From an uncultured bacterium (lineage in GTDB: Bacteria > Bacillota_I > Bacilli_A > RFN20 > CAG-826), in assembly GCA_949297805.1 (NCBI GenBank), contig CASFTG010000001.1, positions 186,001 to 250,000 on the forward strand: 64,000 bases of DNA, read 5' to 3'. This document shows positions 58,861 through 64,000 of this stretch, piece by piece. The position numbers were made by a program, and so were the translations under genes. Within the stretch, counting starts at the first letter, position 1. Each line of letters starts with the position of its first letter. The notes below the pieces were generated by a model that was not told the DNA's origin, ran no database searches, and was given only the letters and a program-made list of their open reading frames with translations.

Positions 58861-60342
58861 ATGAAAACCGCTTGTAACCCATTCCTTCCCTTAAACGTCT
58901 ATATTCCCGATGGCGAACCCCATGTCTTCGGTGATCGACTCTACCTTTTCGGGAGCCATGACCAAGAAGGGGGCGATACTTTCTGCGCCCTCGACTATGA
59001 GTTCTATTCTTGTCCGATCGACGATTTAGCGAACTGGACCAGCAATGGAATCAATTACTCAGCCAAGCAGGACCCGTTTTATAGCGAGAAGCGTCCTTAT
59101 ATGTATGCCCCGGATGTCGTTAAAGGCAACGATGGGCGTTATTACCTCTATTATTGCCTGTCTGGTTATCGGGGCGAAGGCGGCTATTTCGGCCCGATCT
59201 CGGTCGCCTTTTCCGATGCCCCCGATGGCCATTATGAGTTCTTGGGCCACGTTAAGAATAAAGACGGGTCGATTATGAACCGGTTCGTCGCCTTCGATCC
59301 GGCGGTCATGAATGATGACGGGGTTATCCGGCTTTATTATGGGACTTATTATCCTTTCGCTAACCTTGGACCCTTGTTTGCCCCGAAGATGAAAAAGGTC
59401 GAGATGCGGATGTTCAACAAGAGCAAAGAGCAGATGAAGGAGAAGGGTGGGGTCATGGGGCCGATTGTCATGACGTTAGAGGATGACATGCTGACGGTGA
59501 AGGAGGAACCGAAGCATTTACTTGATCCGCGGAAAGTCGGCGGGGCGAAGATGTATGTCATCCCCCGGCATGGCCGTTCGTTCTTAGGGCATGGTTTCTT
59601 CGAAGGCTCCTCGATTAGGAAGATCGATGGGAAGTATTATTTCATCTATTCCTCACTTAATAACCATGAACTCTGCTATGCCACTAGCGATTATCCCGAT
59701 CATGGCTTCGTCTATCGGGGCGTCATCGTCTCAACCGGGGACGTGGGGATTAACGGAAGAAAAGAACCCGAACGGCTGAACCATACCGGCACCACCCATG
59801 GGAGCATCGTCGACGTCAAGGGCCAGTGGTATGTCTTCTATCACCGCCAAACCCATGGGAGCGACTATTCCCGCCAAGCAATGGCGGAACCCATCACCAT
59901 CCTCCCGGACGGAACGATCCCGCAGGTTGAGGTGACGAGTTCCGGGTTATCGGGGGCGCCGCTCCCAAGGGGCGAATATTCCTGTGTCCGCTGCGCCGAT
60001 CTGACCAATGGCCATATGCCCCACGGGAGCAATCAGGATCTATCCGGTTTCCCGATGATCACCTCCAAAGGCAATGAGCGTTTCCTCACCGGCTTAACCC
60101 CCGGGACCCAGGTCATCTATAAGTACTGCGACTTCTCCGGCGGTTCTTCCTTATCCTTAACCGGGCGGGGCAAAGGGAAGCTGACGGTCTATATCGACGA
60201 TGGCTATATCGGGGATCTTGCCTTCGATAACCTGACTTGGGAAAGCCCTGCCTTGGCCCTGACTCCCGGCTTGAGTTCGAAGGGCAAATTGGCCTTCATC
60301 ATCGGCGAAGGGGAACTCGAATTGCTTAAATTCGCCTTTTAG
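58861..60342 (+). CDS. GH43 glycosidase, paralogue of the operon enzyme
   Basis: About 493 residues. Propeller motifs: LNVYIPDGEPHVFGDRLYLF with the base Asp, YAPDVVKGNDGRYYLYY, FDPAVMNDDGVIRLYYG, and GHGFFEGSSIRKIDGKYYF with the probable acid Glu. The end (YKYCDFSGGSSLSLTGRGKG) resembles a CBM6-type sandwich. The alignable start with the enzyme at 17955 supports ATG 58861 over 58837. TATAAT at 58849-58854 leaves six bases before that ATG, and no ribosome site exists. It is a solitary gene outside the main sugar operon. Confidence 0.87.
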   Translation: MKTACNPFLPLNVYIPDGEPHVFGDRLYLFGSHDQEGGDTFCALDYEFYSCPIDDLANWTSNGINYSAKQDPFYSEKRPYMYAPDVVKGNDGRYYLYYCLSGYRGEGGYFGPISVAFSDAPDGHYEFLGHVKNKDGSIMNRFVAFDPAVMNDDGVIRLYYGTYYPFANLGPLFAPKMKKVEMRMFNKSKEQMKEKGGVMGPIVMTLEDDMLTVKEEPKHLLDPRKVGGAKMYVIPRHGRSFLGHGFFEGSSIRKIDGKYYFIYSSLNNHELCYATSDYPDHGFVYRGVIVSTGDVGINGRKEPERLNHTGTTHGSIVDVKGQWYVFYHRQTHGSDYSRQAMAEPITILPDGTIPQVEVTSSGLSGAPLPRGEYSCVRCADLTNGHMPHGSNQDLSGFPMITSKGNERFLTGLTPGTQVIYKYCDFSGGSSLSLTGRGKGKLTVYIDDGYIGDLAFDNLTWESPALALTPGLSSKGKLAFIIGEGELELLKFAF

Positions 60343-60386
60343 CCTTAACAAAACCAGCGGATGGTTTACCATTTCCTGCTGAACCT

Positions 60387-62318
60387 ATGATCGAGTTTGA
60401 ATCGCTTGGCAAATCTTACGGAGAGAAGGCCGTCCTCTCGGGGGTGAATCTATCTTTGCCGTTCTCCGGCTTGTTCTTTTTGCTTGGCCCCAATGGCTCG
60501 GGGAAGACGACTTTCCTCTCGATCCTTTCCGGCCGGGACAGCGACTTCACCGGGAAATTCCTTTTCGATGGCCAATCGATCGATAAAGGCAACAACGAGA
60601 AATATGCCGATGAGCTGGTGAGCCTTGGCCCCCAGGATCCCTTGATCTTCGAGGACTCCGATTGCTTGGATAACCTCCTTTTGCCCTTCGCCAAGAAAGA
60701 CAAGAAGAAAGCCTTGGCGATCCTGGAAGAGGTGGGGCTAGGGAAGGTCATTAAGTCGAAAGCCGCCTCCCTCTCGAGCGGCGAGAAGCAGCGGCTATCC
60801 CTTTCCCGGGTCCTTTATTCGGATCGCCCGGTCGCCTTGCTTGATGAGCCGACTTCCTTCTTGGACAAAGACAACGCCGACATCATCCTCCAATCTTTGA
60901 CCGCCTATTCCCAAGACCATCTGGTGGTCATGACGACCAATGAGGACATCCCATCGGAATATCAGGGGCAAGCTGGCTTGCTTCGGTGCTTTGAGGGGAC
61001 GGTCAAGATGGAAAAGGCTGCCCCAAGGGGCGAAAAGCCAATAGAAACGAAAGGCGATGCCCTCCGGAAAAAGAACGAATTATTTCGTTTGTTCAAAGAA
61101 AGGCCTTGGTTCTTCTCTTTGTATAGCCTATTTACCGCCTTCTTCGTGGCTTTGACCGCTTTCTTCGGGACGATGTTCTCCTCCTCGGTCCGGGATTATT
61201 CCTTCGATCGGATGTACCCTTTGCATTATCCCGAGATCGCCCTTGCCCAAAACGCCGATCTCCTGCCTTTTTCCTATCAATTGGAATTTGAGCCGGAGAC
61301 CGAGGTTTCCCTTCTTTATACCGTGGCCATGCGGATTGAAGACCCCGAATATTATCCCTTTTATCATTTCTCGAGCTTGCTTGATCTAGGCCGGATCACC
61401 AGTGGCCCAATCATGGATTACGTTGAGAACGTCGATTGCCTTTACGGAAGGAAGCCGACGGCCCACGGGGAGATCGCCATGCCTTATATGGGGTATCGGG
61501 ATTTAGCCGCGATCTATGGCTATGAGCCCGACGATCCGGCGGGATTCGAAGCGATATCCCAGGACTTTCATTACCTATTCAATACCATCGACTTTAAGAT
61601 AGTCGGGGTCTTGGATACGCCGGTGATGGAGACGGTCGACCAATATTGGGACTTCATCAACAACGACGCTTGGACCCGTTATTACGGCAGCTTCGTCGCC
61701 GCGACTTTCTTCTCGACCGGCGGCTTCGTCTATTGCGACCCCGAATACGCGACTTATCTCAACGCATTGAAAGGGACCACGGCTTATTGGCGGAGCGAGG
61801 AGAACGTAAGGCTGATAATGGAGAAAAAAGACGAGATGACTTTCTTCGATTCCCAAAACGGTTTCCCCTTGGCTAAGAAAGATGGGGGTGAAGCCCGTTG
61901 CTTGATTTCCGACAACCCTTGGGCAATGGTCTTCTTTTTATCGGTCGCCACCGCCTATCCTTTGGTCATGGGGCTCGTTTACTGCGCCTCCTCCTATCGG
62001 CGGAATCTCTTGCTTCGCTTCGCCGGGGCTTCGAGGCAGACGGGTTTTAGGCGGAATGGCTCGCTATTTGGGATCTTGACGGTTCTTTCAATGGGGCTGG
62101 GCTTGGCCATTGGGGCGGCAGCTTGCTATATTTACCAAGCGGCCTTCCTCGCTTCCTTGCTCGGTTTTCAGGCCAATTTCCTTTACTTCCACGTCTATAC
62201 TTTCTTATTGATTTTCGCGGGGACGGCCCTTGCTTTGACCGTCATCCTCCTTATCCTTCGCTTTACCTTGTTTAAAGCGGACCTCAGCAAAGATCTGTAC
62301 CGGGTGAAAGAAAAATGA
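60387..62318 (+). CDS. ABC transporter, ATPase fused to MacB/FtsX-like membrane part
   Basis: 643 residues. Residues 1-215 are the ATPase: LFFLLGPNGSGKTTFL (Walker A), SLSSGEKQRLSLSRVL (signature) and VALLDEPTSFLD (Walker B). One membrane helix follows at about 240-262, then about 230 extracytoplasmic residues, then three helices at the C-terminus (FLSVATAYPLVMGLVYCASS onward). This is the MacB-like layout, usually linked to export of peptides, lipids or signals rather than import. It overlaps the next, similar gene by ATGA; the two probably form a heterodimer. Confidence 0.85.
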   Translation: MIEFESLGKSYGEKAVLSGVNLSLPFSGLFFLLGPNGSGKTTFLSILSGRDSDFTGKFLFDGQSIDKGNNEKYADELVSLGPQDPLIFEDSDCLDNLLLPFAKKDKKKALAILEEVGLGKVIKSKAASLSSGEKQRLSLSRVLYSDRPVALLDEPTSFLDKDNADIILQSLTAYSQDHLVVMTTNEDIPSEYQGQAGLLRCFEGTVKMEKAAPRGEKPIETKGDALRKKNELFRLFKERPWFFSLYSLFTAFFVALTAFFGTMFSSSVRDYSFDRMYPLHYPEIALAQNADLLPFSYQLEFEPETEVSLLYTVAMRIEDPEYYPFYHFSSLLDLGRITSGPIMDYVENVDCLYGRKPTAHGEIAMPYMGYRDLAAIYGYEPDDPAGFEAISQDFHYLFNTIDFKIVGVLDTPVMETVDQYWDFINNDAWTRYYGSFVAATFFSTGGFVYCDPEYATYLNALKGTTAYWRSEENVRLIMEKKDEMTFFDSQNGFPLAKKDGGEARCLISDNPWAMVFFLSVATAYPLVMGLVYCASSYRRNLLLRFAGASRQTGFRRNGSLFGILTVLSMGLGLAIGAAACYIYQAAFLASLLGFQANFLYFHVYTFLLIFAGTALALTVILLILRFTLFKADLSKDLYRVKEK

Positions 62319-64000
62319 TCGAATTACGAGAAGTTTCCCTCTCTTTTGCCAATCGAAAGGTCCTCGATGGCTTTTCCTGCGGGTTCTATAAAGGGCTTAA
62401 TTGGCTCGATGGGGAATCGGGCTCAGGCAAGAGCTCGATCATCAAGATGATACTGGGGGACCTAAAGCCGGATAAAGGGGAAGTGGTGGCGCCAGACGGA
62501 CTAAGCTTTGCCTACGCCGGCCCCGACCCGAGCCTTCTTTATGACCGGGACTTCCAGACGAACCTCCGTAAGTTCGCATCGCTGTCCCAATTGCCTGAAC
62601 GCTTGCAAAGGCTGGCCGAGGATTTCGATGCCGTTAAGCTCTTCAATACCCGGATTTATCGGCTAAGCGGGGGCGAGCGGAAGAAATTGGAATTGCTCGT
62701 CGCCTTGGCCGAACCGGCCGACCTCTATATCCTCGATGAGCCCTTTTCTTCATTGGATCGTTCGTCCAAAGATGCCTTGGCGGCCTATTTAACCGAGACA
62801 AAAGGCCAACGGAATTACCTTGTGGTCAATCACGATTCCGATACTCCGTTGCCCTATGACCATAAAGTCGCCATCGCGAACGGGAACTCCGAAGCCCCGG
62901 CCGCCGGCTCCCCGATTGAGCCTGAAGTCGATGGGGTCAAAGCGAAAGTCAGCTTGTGGGATAGCCTTCGCCATCTCCTATTCGAGGCCCGGGCCTTGAC
63001 GGCGCTTGAAGCCGTGATGTTCTTGCTCTCCGTCCTTTCTTTGGTCACCTGTTTGGGCTTCATCCCGCCCAATGAAGACCAAGCCAACCGCCTCGGCTTA
63101 AATGCCTCGCCCTTCCCGATGGCCCTGTTCGACGGGAATCAGGACGAGGTCGAGTTTGAGGATTTCATGGCTGCCTACGATGCGGCGGACCTCGTCTATC
63201 TTCCCTTCATGTCCTATGACGCCGAGAACGATTATCTTTCCGATCTCAGCGCTGGGTTATTGGCCTTCGATGAGGCTCCTTTTGCGGTCTTCCAACAGGA
63301 AAACTCGCAAAGATTCCATATTCACCCCGATTACTCGTATTCGAAAAACGACGAGGTTATTGCGGGCCAATTCGCGATGCTGACTCCCGAATCCCCGGTT
63401 TTGGCCCGGTTAAAGGATTATGATTATTTCTCATTCATTTGGGATGGGGGTGATCAGGCCTTGTTCCTCTGCCCCAAAAGCGAATTGCCTTATGTCGCCG
63501 CCTCCTTCCTCAATGGCGGTTTCCATTACCAGGATTACTATACCGACGGCCCAGCCATCATCAGCGGCCCTCCGCTTCAGCTTGTGACCTTCGGGGTCGA
63601 TTACGGCTTGACCGCCGGCCCTTCGACCTTCGCCTATACTAGCGATTCTTCTTATTCCTTGATTAGCCGAAGCACGGAAGGCCTCTCCATTCGGACCGCC
63701 TCCAACCGTTTCGTTCCGGCAGAGTATGGGAAGGATAATGTCATGAGCTTCGGGGCCTATGCCTATCTTTCCTTCACCGGGGCCTATATGCGTTCCCCGA
63801 TCGAGGGGAAAGGCTTTCTCCTTTTAGGCAACGGCAAGGAATATTTGTCCTCCTTAGATTTATCGATCTTTCGCCCGATCGGCATCATCGGCTTCAATGA
63901 GTCGGCTTTGACCGAACCCCGGCTTATCTTCAATTCCTTGACCCCGATTTTGGCTGGCTTCTATTTCCTCATCTTCCTTTTCTCAATCAAAAACGACGCC
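62315..64000 (+). CDS. ABC transporter, second fused ATPase-membrane subunit (3' end outside window)
   Basis: Open from ATG 62315 to the window end, 562 codons. ATPase features: WLDGESGSGKSSIIKMIL (Walker A), YRLSGGERKKLELLVALA (signature), LYILDEPFSSLDRSSKD (Walker B) and LVVNHD (switch His). A helix at about residue 228-248 (AVMFLLSVLSLVTCLGFIPP region) starts the membrane part, followed by a long extracytoplasmic domain. A second helix begins at the end. The layout matches the upstream subunit. Confidence 0.88.
   Translation, partial: MIELREVSLSFANRKVLDGFSCGFYKGLNWLDGESGSGKSSIIKMILGDLKPDKGEVVAPDGLSFAYAGPDPSLLYDRDFQTNLRKFASLSQLPERLQRLAEDFDAVKLFNTRIYRLSGGERKKLELLVALAEPADLYILDEPFSSLDRSSKDALAAYLTETKGQRNYLVVNHDSDTPLPYDHKVAIANGNSEAPAAGSPIEPEVDGVKAKVSLWDSLRHLLFEARALTALEAVMFLLSVLSLVTCLGFIPPNEDQANRLGLNASPFPMALFDGNQDEVEFEDFMAAYDAADLVYLPFMSYDAENDYLSDLSAGLLAFDEAPFAVFQQENSQRFHIHPDYSYSKNDEVIAGQFAMLTPESPVLARLKDYDYFSFIWDGGDQALFLCPKSELPYVAASFLNGGFHYQDYYTDGPAIISGPPLQLVTFGVDYGLTAGPSTFAYTSDSSYSLISRSTEGLSIRTASNRFVPAEYGKDNVMSFGAYAYLSFTGAYMRSPIEGKGFLLLGNGKEYLSSLDLSIFRPIGIIGFNESALTEPRLIFNSLTPILAGFYFLIFLFSIKNDA

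Noticed and set aside
1-64000. CRISPR arrays, rRNA genes and replication origins
   Set aside because: No regularly spaced repeats, no rRNA sequence, and no DnaA-box cluster were seen.

Overview
The window comes from a bacterium using the standard code (TGA is a normal stop). Most of it has moderate GC. Gene style points to a carbohydrate-degrading anaerobe of the Bacillota, in or near Bacilli and the Mollicutes-like gut lineages: serine-rich lipoproteins, a membrane-anchored surface protein ending in a run of lysines, a GPH sugar symporter feeding intracellular glycosidases, encoded CCA tails on tRNAs, and AGGAGG-type ribosome sites inside operons. This placement is inference; there is no rRNA or other marker gene to settle it.

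Region 1 (1-5.6 kb) is the end of a glycoside operon: GH3, GH78 alpha-L-rhamnosidase, an (alpha/alpha) toroid glycosidase and an SGNH esterase, closed by a two-way terminator. Region 2 (5.6-9.5 kb) holds a membrane-anchored surface protein and a broken Big_2-type lipoprotein, separated by a repeat-rich divergent control region. Region 3 (9.5-26.4 kb) is the main sugar locus. An AraC-type regulator faces a GPH symporter, followed by overlapping genes for GH2, GH43-CBM32, GH1, GH43, circularly permuted GH3 and GH39, and then a separately promoted isomerase and xylulose-type kinase. None of these hydrolases has a signal peptide, so imported arabinoxylan-like oligosaccharides are probably taken apart in the cytoplasm. 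Three LacI/CcpA-type operators with a shared core mark this regulon.

Region 4 (26.4-38.6 kb) is mixed: a broken gene pair, two lipoproteins (one a ComEC-like metallo-beta-lactamase), a flavin reductase-like protein, a Sel1-repeat protein, an XRE regulator, an SGNH hydrolase, a DUF368 (PopT-type) protein, a MATE exporter, GpsA, a DUF1893 protein, tRNA-Ala and tRNA-Met.

Region 5 (38.8-44.6 kb) is acquired DNA and visibly AT-rich in its first part. It holds the C-terminus of a phage terminase, an LRR lipoprotein whose promoter spacer contains a G9 tract, a truncated portal gene, a twice-frameshifted serine recombinase, a frameshifted ImmA/IrrE-like peptidase and a GrpB relic. It ends at tRNA-Ile(UAU) and tRNA-Ser.

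Region 6 (45-57 kb) is an accessory island: an ATPase relic, an AAA_14/DUF4143 ATPase, a MoxR AAA plus vWA/HExxH pair, a SpoT-like HD protein, an XRE protein, a CPA2 antiporter with its LysR regulator, two decayed transposase relics in opposite orientation, and a fragment of a second antiporter gene. Region 7 (57-64 kb) holds an ADP-ribosylglycohydrolase, an intact GrpB, another GH43, and two ABC transporters with ATPase and membrane parts fused, the second cut by the window end.

Features that run across the window: about ten genes have a -10 box only a few bases before the start codon and no ribosome site, suggesting leaderless mRNAs. Five broken genes contain six frameshifts, all single-base losses.
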